DNA of 64,000 bases, from NCBI RefSeq assembly GCF_003605365.2, contig NZ_QYTU02000006.1, positions 48,459-112,458 of the forward strand, read 5' to 3'. The notes under the pieces were generated by a model, which saw only the letters and a program-made list of their open reading frames with translations, was not told where the DNA came from and did no database searches. Every line of letters begins with the position of its first letter. The stretch's first letter is position 1. The position numbers were made by a program, and so were the translations under genes. This DNA comes from Siminovitchia fortis. Its GTDB lineage: Bacteria; Bacillota; Bacilli; Bacillales; Bacillaceae_C. Of the stretch, positions 56,259-64,000 are shown piece after piece.

Positions 56259-56480
56259 TTGTTTTAACTGCAAAAGCCGTACCCTTTTGCAAAATAAACA
56301 AATACTCTTACCATTGCCAATTTGAAAAGGTGGTTTTTCCAAATGATAGGTGAACCGCTGGTATCTTTCAGTATCCTTTTTCTATATTTATTTCTTTAAT
56401 TCCTTTACATTAGATATAGAAGTTTACTGTTGCTTTACGGAACTTAGCATCTACTTTATTCAAGAGAGGAAGTTATTGAA

Positions 56481-57560
56481 ATGACTATTTATCGTCTGGG
56501 AGTACTTGCTGGAGATGGCATTGGACCGGAAATTGTAAGAGCTGCAGTAGAGGTTTTCAAAACAGCTGCCCGCAAAACGGGCGTTGACATTGACTGGGTT
56601 AACCTTCCAATGGGGTGGGAAGGAATCAAACATCACAATGACCCCCTTCCGGAGATTACCACAGAAACGTTAAAAAATACGCATGGATGGATTCTCGGCC
56701 CTCATGACTCCGCCGCCTATCCTCCTGAGCATAAGAATAAGCTGAACCCTAGCGGTGCCCTTCGCCGCAAACTTGATTTGTACGCCAATATCCGTCCGGC
56801 TAAAACTATGCCTGGAATTAAGAGTGTCGTAGAAGAAGCAGATCTAGTGATCTACCGGGAAAATACAGAAGGTTTTTACGCAGACCGCAATATGTACAAC
56901 GGACATGGAGAATGGCAGATTACCGAAGATGTAGTCTTGACATCCGGCGTTTTTACCCGAAAAGCAGTGGAACGTATTGCCCATGCCGCGTTTAAAATGG
57001 CCATGCAGCGCAGTAAAAAAGTAACCATTGTCCATAAAGCCAATGTTCTCCGCTTGAGTACGGGCTTATTTTTAAAAGTTTGCCGGGAAGTAGCGGAGCA
57101 GTACCCTGAAGTTACAGTAGACGATTACCATATTGACGCAATGGCAGCCCACCTGGTACGCCGTGCCAAAGACTTTGATGTGATTGTGACGGAAAATATG
57201 TATGGGGATATTCTTTCTGACCTTGCAGGTGAACTTGCAGGGAGCCTGGGGCTGGCCCCATCCATCAACTCAAATGATCACCTTGCGATGGCGCAGGCAG
57301 CGCACGGTTCCGCACCGGATATTGCCGGTTTAAATATTGGCAATCCGACTGGTATGATCCTTTCCACTGTGATGCTGATGGACTGGCTGGCAGAACGCCA
57401 TAACGATCCAAAGCTGAAGGAAACCGGCCGGCTCGTAGAGCAGGGCCTGTATCAGTCGTTTGAAGACGGCGTCAAAACAAAAGACCTTGGAGGCAACGCA
57501 TCAACATCCGATTTTGCAGAAGCGATCTCAGAGCGGATTAGTCAGTCTGTTTTGCGTTAA
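56481..57560 (+). CDS. Isocitrate/isopropylmalate dehydrogenase family enzyme
   Basis: 359-residue beta-decarboxylating dehydrogenase. Family motifs: [47 protein letters not shown] and [11 protein letters not shown]. The substrate loop reads YRENTEGFYADRN, like isocitrate, tartrate and D-malate dehydrogenases and unlike LeuB ([10 protein letters not shown]). It is therefore not a second LeuB. The neighbouring carboxylate transporters and CitA-like system suggest tartrate, D-malate or a related 2-hydroxy acid as substrate. Exact substrate unresolved. Confidence 0.8.
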   Translation: MTIYRLGVLAGDGIGPEIVRAAVEVFKTAARKTGVDIDWVNLPMGWEGIKHHNDPLPEITTETLKNTHGWILGPHDSAAYPPEHKNKLNPSGALRRKLDLYANIRPAKTMPGIKSVVEEADLVIYRENTEGFYADRNMYNGHGEWQITEDVVLTSGVFTRKAVERIAHAAFKMAMQRSKKVTIVHKANVLRLSTGLFLKVCREVAEQYPEVTVDDYHIDAMAAHLVRRAKDFDVIVTENMYGDILSDLAGELAGSLGLAPSINSNDHLAMAQAAHGSAPDIAGLNIGNPTGMILSTVMLMDWLAERHNDPKLKETGRLVEQGLYQSFEDGVKTKDLGGNASTSDFAEAISERISQSVLR

Positions 57561-57907
57561 AATCAGGCCGCTTTTCGGCGCACCCGATTTTCTTATTACA
57601 GCAACTAAACATTTGAAGGATTTAACTTAAATACCTAAAAGATAGCGCTCTCACTTATCGCCATTATTTTTCTTAATGGCAGGCTATTCAAATTTTCTAT
57701 TTAATCAATTACAGATTATATTGTAAGCTTAATATAGATTCATGCGGGCTTTTCTGACCTACTTATATCGGGGCCTGTGACGGAGAAGGAAAATAATGCA
57801 GTTGTGGTTGCGACAATCAAAGCGCAAGCCCGACAGGGGATGAATGAGATTGAAAGCAGTCCATCAGTCTATAACTGTACCTCTATGATGAACAGAAAGG
57901 ATTTTTT
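57561..57907. other. Gap between dehydrogenase and AbrB-type transporter
   Basis: No intact gene. A GTG-started frame at 57777 begins TEKENNAVVVATIKAQ, reminiscent of a small monooxygenase N-terminus, and then runs into the transporter gene in another frame. It may be a gene remnant. GAAAGGA near its end is the ribosome site of the transporter. Confidence 0.35.
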
Positions 57908-58966
57908 ATGGTCGTACAAAAAGGGATTTATCTATTATTGGCAATATTTGCAGGCTTCATTTTTGATACGCTCAATATCCCTGCTGGATGGCTTATCGGG
58001 TCATTAACCACAGGGATTGTTTTTGGGATATTTCTTACACGCTTTCAATTTGACAGGAACCTTTTTAAACTGGTCCTGGCTTTTGCCGGCGCAAATATTA
58101 GCCTGTTATTAAATTTGGATACCTTAAAGCAGATGCACTATTTGTTTATACCTTTGTTTGCCACCATTATTATTTTGATTGCTGCAGGATATTTACTCGG
58201 TATCCTGTTGTATAAAATAACAAGCATCGATAGGTTTACCGCATTTTTTTGCTGTATTCCGGGCGGAGCTTCTGAAATTATTGGGATTAGTGGCCAATAC
58301 CGGGCAGATGATCGATTGGTTGCTGCGTTCCATACAATCAGGATCACTTTTTTTACTATATCCATCCCCTTAATTATAGGTTATATTCAGCCTGTTTCGG
58401 TTGATCCTGCAACTGTCCAATCGACAATCCTTCTCCAACCATCACAAATATTGTTTTTTATTACGGTTATCCTGATCACAGTTTATCTTGATGCCAGATT
58501 TAAAGTGCCCGGGGGAACATTGCTATTCTCCATATTAACGGGCTTCCTGCTGACTGTATTTGTTGTCGAAATTGATCCGGTTCCAAGGAATGTTTCAGGG
58601 ATTGGCCAGGCATTGATAGGTGCTTTTGTCGGTATCCGCTTTGATAGAGAGGTACTCAGAAGGGTCTGGAAACTTGGCCCGGCCACGTTATTGATCATTT
58701 TGCTGCTATTTTGTTTGACCTTAATGACAGCGTTCATTTTTAAATTAACTACGAAACTTCCCTATACAACCAGCTTAATCAGTACTACACCAGCCGGTGC
58801 AGCTGAAATGACGGTTACAGCCGTAGCACTTGAAATTAATCCTACAATTGTAGCAACTTTACATATTATCAGGGTCATTACCTTGTTCTTGCTGTTGCCT
58901 TTTTTATTAAAGCTTTTTAAAAACATTGACAAAGATGCCAGTGAAAAAATGATCAAAGATAACTGA
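57908..58966 (+). CDS. AbrB-family (PF05145) membrane transporter
   Basis: 352 residues, about ten hydrophobic segments in two homologous halves; each half has a signature GG(A)-type loop: FCCIPGGASEIIGISGQYRAD in the first (about 117-137) and STTPAGAAEMTVTAVALE in the second. This is the duplicated AbrB domain family (annotated as ammonia monooxygenase in old databases), associated with uptake of small organic acids or metabolites. ATG after GAAAGGA. Probably cotranscribed or coregulated with the dehydrogenase. Confidence 0.78.
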   Translation: MVVQKGIYLLLAIFAGFIFDTLNIPAGWLIGSLTTGIVFGIFLTRFQFDRNLFKLVLAFAGANISLLLNLDTLKQMHYLFIPLFATIIILIAAGYLLGILLYKITSIDRFTAFFCCIPGGASEIIGISGQYRADDRLVAAFHTIRITFFTISIPLIIGYIQPVSVDPATVQSTILLQPSQILFFITVILITVYLDARFKVPGGTLLFSILTGFLLTVFVVEIDPVPRNVSGIGQALIGAFVGIRFDREVLRRVWKLGPATLLIILLLFCLTLMTAFIFKLTTKLPYTTSLISTTPAGAAEMTVTAVALEINPTIVATLHIIRVITLFLLLPFLLKLFKNIDKDASEKMIKDN

Positions 58967-59090
58967 AAATAGGATTGATCAAATATTCACAATTCTATTC
59001 CCGGCTTCCACCACCGATTTCCCCGGCTTCATCCTGCTTTAAAGGAAGTGTTATAATAAACTTTTAAAATATTTTTAGGGGATTTGTCAT

Positions 59091-60703
59091 ATGTATCGGG
59101 AACGCAGAATTCCAAAGGTGAAGTATAGCTTGAAAATAAAAATGATCCTATTAATTAGTTTGTTGATCATTGGAATTTGCATTATTTTTTTGATATTTCT
59201 TCATAAATTTATTGTCAATATGATAGAGGACCAAATAGGGGAACGAGCCATTGGTTTAGCACATAGTGTAGCCAATATCCCCAAAATTCAAGAAGCACTG
59301 CAATCGGAAGAGCCTTCATCAGCGATTCAAGAAATCGTTTCACCAATACAAAAGGAATCGGGTGCTGAGTTCATCGTTGTCGGGGATACAGAAGGAATTA
59401 GATACTCGCATCCCGATGCCGGAAAACTTGGGAAAAAAATGGTGGGCGGGGATAATGATAGAGCATTGCTTCACGGGGAATCGTATGTATCGAAAAAAAA
59501 CGGATCACTTGGCCTGTCTATTCGCGGGAAGGTGCCCATCTATTCAGATGGAAAAATTATTGGAATCGTATCGGTTGGCTTTCTTAACGACAGTGTCCAA
59601 GAAATGATCAAAAATCAAAGCCGGACATTGTGGACTACCCTTGGTATTATTATGCTTTTAGGTATTTTAGGAGCAAGTTTGATCTCCCATTATATTAAAA
59701 GCTTGCTGCATCATATGGAGCCGGAGGAAATCTCCCATTTATATTTACAAAACGAAGCAATTTTACAGTCGACACATGAAGGAATCATCGCTGTGGACAG
59801 CCAAGGGATGATTACAGCCATGAATGTGGCGGCAAAAGACATTCTTTTTTCCAAAAAGAAGCAGAAAGAAATCAATTATCTGGGGACATCCATCAAAGAG
59901 ATTGCCCCCTCATTATATAAAAGTGCTTTATTTAAACAAAAGGATCATTACTATGACAGGGAAATGGTTCTTGGGAAAAATATCGCCCTTGTCAATCAAA
60001 CTCCGATATACAGTGAAGATGTTTTTACCGGCGTTGTTTATACTTTCCGTAAAAAAACGGAATTGGAAAAAATGACAGCGGAGTTAGTGCGAATCAGGCA
60101 ATATGCCAATACGCAGCGCGCCCTGACGCATGAATACTTTAATAAACTTCATATTATTCTGGGATTGATACAGAACAATAGAAAGAAAGACGCAATTGAT
60201 TTTATAAAGAAAGCAATATTCAACAGGATAGATTGGACTTTTTGACAGAAAAGGTTTCTGATCCGTTAATTCATGCATTATTGCAAGGGAAATTTAATCA
60301 GGCAAATGAATTGGGTATTACGATGACGATTCATCCAGATAGTCAGTTGGAATACGAATTTTCCGAGAAAAAGCAGGATGCCATATTAACCGCACTGGGG
60401 AATGTAATTGAAAATGCATTTGATGCGGTAAAAACTAAAGTTGAAAGTGAGCGTAAGGTTTCCATCTTTTTTACTGATCTAGGGGACGATTGCATTTTTG
60501 AAATTGACGACGCCGGCATTGGTGTGCCGCAAGAAAATATGTCCCGGATTTTTCAGCAAGGATTTTCAACCAAGAGGGGTTTCAATCGGGGAACAGGCTT
60601 GGCTCTCACTAAATTCGTGCTGAATGAAGCCGGCGGTGACATTGTTTTGGAAGAAGGCGAACTTGGAGGGGCCTGTTTCGTCATCATTATACCAAAAGAT
60701 TAG
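59091..60703 (+). pseudogene. CitA/DcuS-type sensor histidine kinase split by a one-base frameshift
   Basis: Two frames, 59091-60245 and 60233-60703, together encode one kinase of about 535 residues. The first gives membrane helix (about 20-40), a PAS-like periplasmic sensor (about 45-175), second helix, cytoplasmic PAS and the H box LTHEYFNKLHIILGLIQ. The second gives the HATPase domain (GNVIENAFDAV, DDAGIGVP, GTGLALTKFV). Near 60207-60213 the run AAAGAAAGC lacks one A; adding it would read KKSNIQQDRLDFLTEK and restore a typical sequence. Either a real inactivating mutation or a sequencing error in an A-rich run. It would sense citrate or C4-dicarboxylates. Confidence 0.82.
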
Positions 60704-60714
60704 AGGAGAGAAGG

Positions 60715-61434
60715 ATGAAGAAAACATATTCGGTACTCATTATCGAGGATGATTTTAGAGTGGCGGAAATTAACCGTCAATATGTTGAAAAAGTAGCAGG
60801 GTTTGATGTTCAAAAGGTTGTAAAAAGCGGGAACGAGGCACTGCAATATCTTGAAAACTGCCAAAAGATGCCCGATCTGCTATTGCTGGATCTATATATT
60901 CCGGATGTCGAGGGTCTGGAGCTTTTTTGGCAAATCCGCCATAAATATCATGAGGTTGATATCGTAATCGTAAGTGCTGAAAAAGATACATCCGCCATAC
61001 AAGAAACATTGCGCGGCGGAATTTTTGATTTTATCGTGAAGCCTGTGGACGATGAACGATTCGCACAAACTTTATCCAGGTACAAAAAATATAGAAATTA
61101 TATGCAATCTAAAAAAGAGCTGGAACAGGCGGATATTGACTATCTGACGGGTTTTCGCCGTTTATTGGATTCACATAGTCCAGATCAGGAGCTTCCAAAA
61201 GGCATTGATTCGATTACTTTAGACAAAATTAATCAATTATTAAACGATAAGATGGCTGCTGGAGTAACAGCTGTACAATTGAGCAAATTATTAGGAATAA
61301 GCCGTTCGACAGCACGCCGTTACTTGGAATATTTAGTTTCGATAAAAAAGGTAAAAACAAAGCTCAACTACGGAACTGTCGGGAGGCCAGAACGTCAATA
61401 TATTTGTTATGAAACTTATGAACAAAATTACTAA
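60715..61434 (+). CDS. CitT/DcuR/DctR-type response regulator
   Basis: 239 residues. Receiver with IIEDDFR, phospho-acceptor Asp in LLLLDLYIPD (about 59) and IVKPVDDERF, then a C-terminal helix-turn-helix AVQLSKLLGISRSTARRYLEYL, and GRPERQY near the end, as in CitB-family regulators. 11 bp after the kinase frames. Probable activator of the CitMHS gene downstream. Its function depends on whether the kinase is really broken. Confidence 0.88.
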   Translation: MKKTYSVLIIEDDFRVAEINRQYVEKVAGFDVQKVVKSGNEALQYLENCQKMPDLLLLDLYIPDVEGLELFWQIRHKYHEVDIVIVSAEKDTSAIQETLRGGIFDFIVKPVDDERFAQTLSRYKKYRNYMQSKKELEQADIDYLTGFRRLLDSHSPDQELPKGIDSITLDKINQLLNDKMAAGVTAVQLSKLLGISRSTARRYLEYLVSIKKVKTKLNYGTVGRPERQYICYETYEQNY

Positions 61435-61575
61435 AAATGATAATTATTTGTTTTATGAGTAGAACATTTACCCTTTCCTTATTCCGTGATAATTTTTTAC
61501 TAACAAAAAAATAGCACCAAATGAAAACGTATCCAGATAAAGAAAATTAGTGAGTTACGGAAAGGGGAATATCAA

Positions 61576-62901
61576 TTGAGTCTTAGTTTAATTGGTCTTA
61601 TGACGATTTTAGTCATTGTCACTTTACTAATCAGTGGAAGAGTCACCCCAATTGTTGCTATGGTTATACCACCTATTCTCGGTGCGTTGGCTGCGGGGTA
61701 TAGTATGGGGAAAATTGGCGGCTTTTTTGAAAGTGGTGTCGGGTCTGTTATTAATGTTGCCATAATGTTTATCTTTGCGATTATTTTCTTTGGAATTTTG
61801 CAAGATGTAGGTCTCTTTGACCCGCTCATTAATAAAATGGTCGTTTTTTCACGCGGAAATGTAGTTACAGTGAGTGTGGGAACCGTTTTAATTGCAGCGA
61901 TTGCACAGTTGGATGGATCGGGTGCTTCTACCTTTTTAATAACAATTCCGGCACTTTTGCCATTGTATAAACGATTGAAAATGAATCCATATTTGCTTCT
62001 TCTGCTAGTTGGAGGGAGCGCAAGCATTATGAATATGCTTCCTTGGGCAGGTCCATTAGGAAGAACGGCTTCTGTATTGAAGATGGATGTAACAGAATTA
62101 TGGAGACCCCTGATTCCAATACAAATGATTGGATTAATATTGATGATTGTCTTAGCGGTTTTTCTAGGAATAAGAGAAAAGAGAAGAATTATTGCGAACT
62201 ATGGAGCATTGGAAATGGCAGCAGCACTGGATGCTTCGGCAGAAGATGATCACGAGGCTTCCCAATCTGCAAGAGACCAGTCTTTAAATCGCCCTAAATT
62301 AATTTGGGTAAACGCACTTTTAGCATTAGCCGTTATTGGTGTCCTTGTTGCAGGGATTATCCCGGCAGGTTTGGCTTTCATGATTGGTGTAAGCATCGCA
62401 TTGCCCCTTAACTTTAGAAAGGTCAATGATCAGATGGAGAGATTGCGTGCCCATGCACCCAATGCACTTACTATGGCCTCCATCATTTTGGCTGCAGGAT
62501 TGTTCTTGGGAATATTGAATGGAACAGGGATGTTAGATGCAATTGCAAAAGATGTTGTAAAGGTACTGCCTGAAACCGTTACCCCTTATTTGCATATAAT
62601 TATTGGGATTTTAGGTGTCCCGTTTGATTTATTATTAAGTACAGATGCCTATTACTTCGCATTGTTTCCTGTTGTTGACCAAATTGCTGCAAGTTTTGGC
62701 GTATCCTCTTTATCTACAGCGTATGCAATGATTATTGGAAACATCGTTGGTACCTTTGTCAGCCCATTGGCGCCGGCAGTTTGGCTGGCACTCGGATTGG
62801 CAGGATTGGAAATGGGCAAACACCTGCGCTATTCCCTATTCTGGATGTGGGGACTAAGCATCATCTTAGTCATAATCGCTCTCATTATTGGATTAATTTG
62901 A
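61576..62901 (+). CDS. CitMHS-family carboxylate transporter
   Basis: 441 residues with about twelve membrane segments. Family-like features are QLDGSGASTFLITIPALLPLYKRL, ASIMNMLPWAGPLGR and PFDLLLSTDAYYFALFPV. CitM/CitH of Bacillus subtilis import metal-citrate complexes with protons. The TTG start follows AAAGGGG by 8 nt. The adjacent CitA/CitT-like two-component system supports citrate or a related acid. A 140-bp upstream gap holds AT-rich direct repeats that could bind the regulator. Confidence 0.88.
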   Translation: MSLSLIGLMTILVIVTLLISGRVTPIVAMVIPPILGALAAGYSMGKIGGFFESGVGSVINVAIMFIFAIIFFGILQDVGLFDPLINKMVVFSRGNVVTVSVGTVLIAAIAQLDGSGASTFLITIPALLPLYKRLKMNPYLLLLLVGGSASIMNMLPWAGPLGRTASVLKMDVTELWRPLIPIQMIGLILMIVLAVFLGIREKRRIIANYGALEMAAALDASAEDDHEASQSARDQSLNRPKLIWVNALLALAVIGVLVAGIIPAGLAFMIGVSIALPLNFRKVNDQMERLRAHAPNALTMASIILAAGLFLGILNGTGMLDAIAKDVVKVLPETVTPYLHIIIGILGVPFDLLLSTDAYYFALFPVVDQIAASFGVSSLSTAYAMIIGNIVGTFVSPLAPAVWLALGLAGLEMGKHLRYSLFWMWGLSIILVIIALIIGLI

Positions 62902-62963
62902 AGCAGGGGACAGTTTTCCTTGCCTTTTCAGGAGACTTCATGCTGCCTGAGGAAAAAACGAGA

Positions 62964-62993
62964 ATTCCTCCTTCCTATGGGAGGGATTTTTTT
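62964..62993 (+). terminator. Terminator of the CitMHS gene
   Basis: CCTCC and GGAGG arms inside AATTCCTCC/GGGAGGGATT, followed by TTTTTTT. Confidence 0.65.
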
Positions 62994-63116
62994 GTATGTG
63001 AATTACTTGACCAGAAAACTTTTCAATAGTATTCTGGCGGTGGCCGGCAGGAGAAAGATGACTGGCTGGCCCAAGCAGATTTTTTAACAGAAGTAAAAAA
63101 GGAGACTATATAGCAT

Positions 63117-63833
63117 ATGCAAAATTTAAAAGGGAAAAATGCCCTGATTACCGGAGCGGGAAGAGGAATCGGCCGGGCAACCGCGATTGCTTTTGCCCGT
63201 GAGGGAATCAATGTGGGGCTTGTGGGAAAAACGTTTGATCATCTGGAGAAGGTGGCCAAAGAACTTGAGGAATTCGACGTAAACGTGGCAGTTGCGGTTG
63301 CAGATGTATCGGATCAAGCTTCTGTGACAGCGGCAGTCGATCATGTCAAATCCGATCTTGGTTCGATCGATATTCTGATCAACAATGCGGGAATTGCCAA
63401 ATTCGGAAAGTTCCTCGAGCTCACTCCCGAAGAATTCAAGCGGATCATCGATGTCAACGTAATGGGCATGTATTATGTGACAAGGGCGGTTTTACCGGAG
63501 ATGATGGAAAGGAAATCCGGGGATATTATCAATATCTCTTCAACCGCCGGCCAGAAAGGCGGGCCGGTCATGAGTGCCTACAGCACTTCGAAATTTGCCG
63601 TCCTGGGATTGACGGAATCCATCATGCAAGAGGCAAGAAAATATAACATTCGCGTGTCCGCCTTGACACCAAGCACGGTTGCCACTGATTTGGCATTCGC
63701 CCAAAACCTGACAGACGGCAACCCTGAAAAAGTGATGCAGCCGGAAGACCTCGCCGAACTTATGGTCTCTCAGTTAAAATTGAATCCGCGCGTCTTTCTT
63801 AAGGAAGCAGGTCTGTGGTCGACGAATCCATAA
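63117..63833 (+). CDS. yoxD: 3-oxoacyl-ACP reductase-like SDR (YoxD-like)
   Basis: 238 residues, classical [13 protein letters not shown] (about 12-21), [18 protein letters not shown] with the catalytic Ser, and YSTSKFA with Tyr-Lys. Length and the C-terminal LDPR-like [16 protein letters not shown] resemble YoxD of Bacillus subtilis, annotated as a 3-oxoacyl-ACP reductase homologue without proven role. The start lacks a strong site, but the GGAG-like AAAAGGAGAC lies about 10 nt upstream. Single gene. Confidence 0.82.
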   Translation: MQNLKGKNALITGAGRGIGRATAIAFAREGINVGLVGKTFDHLEKVAKELEEFDVNVAVAVADVSDQASVTAAVDHVKSDLGSIDILINNAGIAKFGKFLELTPEEFKRIIDVNVMGMYYVTRAVLPEMMERKSGDIINISSTAGQKGGPVMSAYSTSKFAVLGLTESIMQEARKYNIRVSALTPSTVATDLAFAQNLTDGNPEKVMQPEDLAELMVSQLKLNPRVFLKEAGLWSTNP

Positions 63834-63837
63834 GGTT

Positions 63838-63872
63838 AAAGCCCTCCGGTGTAGATGGAGGGCTTTAACTTT
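63838..63872 (+). terminator. Terminator after the YoxD-like gene
   Basis: AAAGCCCTCC and GGAGGGCTTT around a 9-nt loop, then AACTTTTT. Beyond it, to the end of the window, no gene is recognised. Confidence 0.85.
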
Positions 63873-64000
63873 TTAGGAGGCGGGTGCTTGTGCGCGGATT
63901 TTTTAAGAAAATAGTACTTTAGACAGCAACGGTTAAAAGCGGCGTTGTCCAGTGCATGCGTAGGCGGTTGAATGTCGAACGCGGTCAACGGCACAGCGAG

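Larger units (their letters stand above)
56036..56480. other. Regulatory region before the dehydrogenase gene
   Basis: Contains a cre-like 15-bp palindrome TGTAAAGCGCTTTCA (56047-56061; close to, but one base longer than, the CcpA consensus), a terminator at 56102-56129 and a second terminator-like hairpin at 56207-56258. Short frames at 56128-56353 have no supporting signals and are not called. Confidence 0.5.

Noticed and set aside
60195..60225. Programmed -1 frameshift in the sensor kinase
   Set aside because: The A-rich site has no canonical X XXY YYZ heptamer in frame and no obvious stimulatory hairpin, and kinases of this family are not known to use recoding.

Overview
The window looks like a chromosomal segment of a Bacillaceae species (Bacillus/Geobacillus-like). 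The reasons are purine-rich Shine-Dalgarno sites, GTG/TTG starts, sigma-A promoters, a T-box leader, cre-like sites, an ilv-leu gene order typical of Bacillus, and relatives of CtaG, SpoIIM, YknXYZ and YoxD. No rRNA, tRNA, insertion sequence, prophage or CRISPR array was seen.

Layout. 0.3-11.5 kb: complete branched-chain amino acid biosynthesis, ilvE-ilvD, then a T-box attenuator (specifier most likely Ile ATC), then ilvB-ilvH-ilvC-leuA-leuB-leuC-leuD and a strong terminator. The matching ilvA lies far away at 44.7-46.0 kb with a cre-like site upstream. 11.6-24.1 kb: a TerC-type metal exporter, a TetR/MFS efflux pair, a GntR-ABC operon with a near-perfect operator, ctaG, an MMPL exporter with a small oxidase-like membrane protein, an OmpR-type two-component system and an acyl-CoA synthetase. 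24.2-28.3 kb: GNAT acyltransferase, N-succinylamino acid racemase and M20 deacylase, the three enzymes of the known D-to-L amino acid conversion route. 29-32 kb: a MacA/MacB-like (YknXYZ-like) exporter.

34-44 kb is a visibly A+T-richer accessory block and the most interesting part. It holds an EutW-like sensor kinase, a receiver-only regulator, an EutH ethanolamine permease, a short-chain dehydrogenase, a glutamine-synthetase-like gamma-glutamyl ligase, an aldehyde dehydrogenase, an ANTAR antiterminator (EutV-like), an M20 peptidase and a class I amidotransferase-like hydrolase. There is no ethanolamine ammonia-lyase and no microcompartment gene. Together they read as a PuuABCD-like pathway for ethanolamine (import, gamma-glutamylation, two oxidations, hydrolysis to glutamate plus glycine). 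Three leaders or intercistronic gaps in this block carry the same small hairpin, stem AAGC/GCTT with hexaloop AAAGGC or AAAGGT, each overlapping the 5' arm of a terminator. That is the expected layout for ANTAR-controlled antitermination.

46-55.5 kb: a SIMPL-domain protein, a MerR regulator with a 19-bp-spacer promoter, and a membrane/MoxR/DUF58 cluster (DUF4129, DUF4350, MoxR, DUF58, SpoIIM-like, RDD). 56-63 kb: a di/tricarboxylate locus with a beta-decarboxylating dehydrogenase, an AbrB-type transporter, a CitA/DcuS-like kinase broken by a one-base frameshift, its regulator and a CitMHS transporter, ending with a YoxD-like reductase.

Several repeats stand out. Three unrelated-looking tandem arrays with exact periods of 52, 21 and 52 bp each begin 30-45 bp after the stop codon of a plus-strand gene. 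A family of palindromic intergenic elements (four loci, one composite of about 510 bp) sits close to gene ends and in the ilvB leader.
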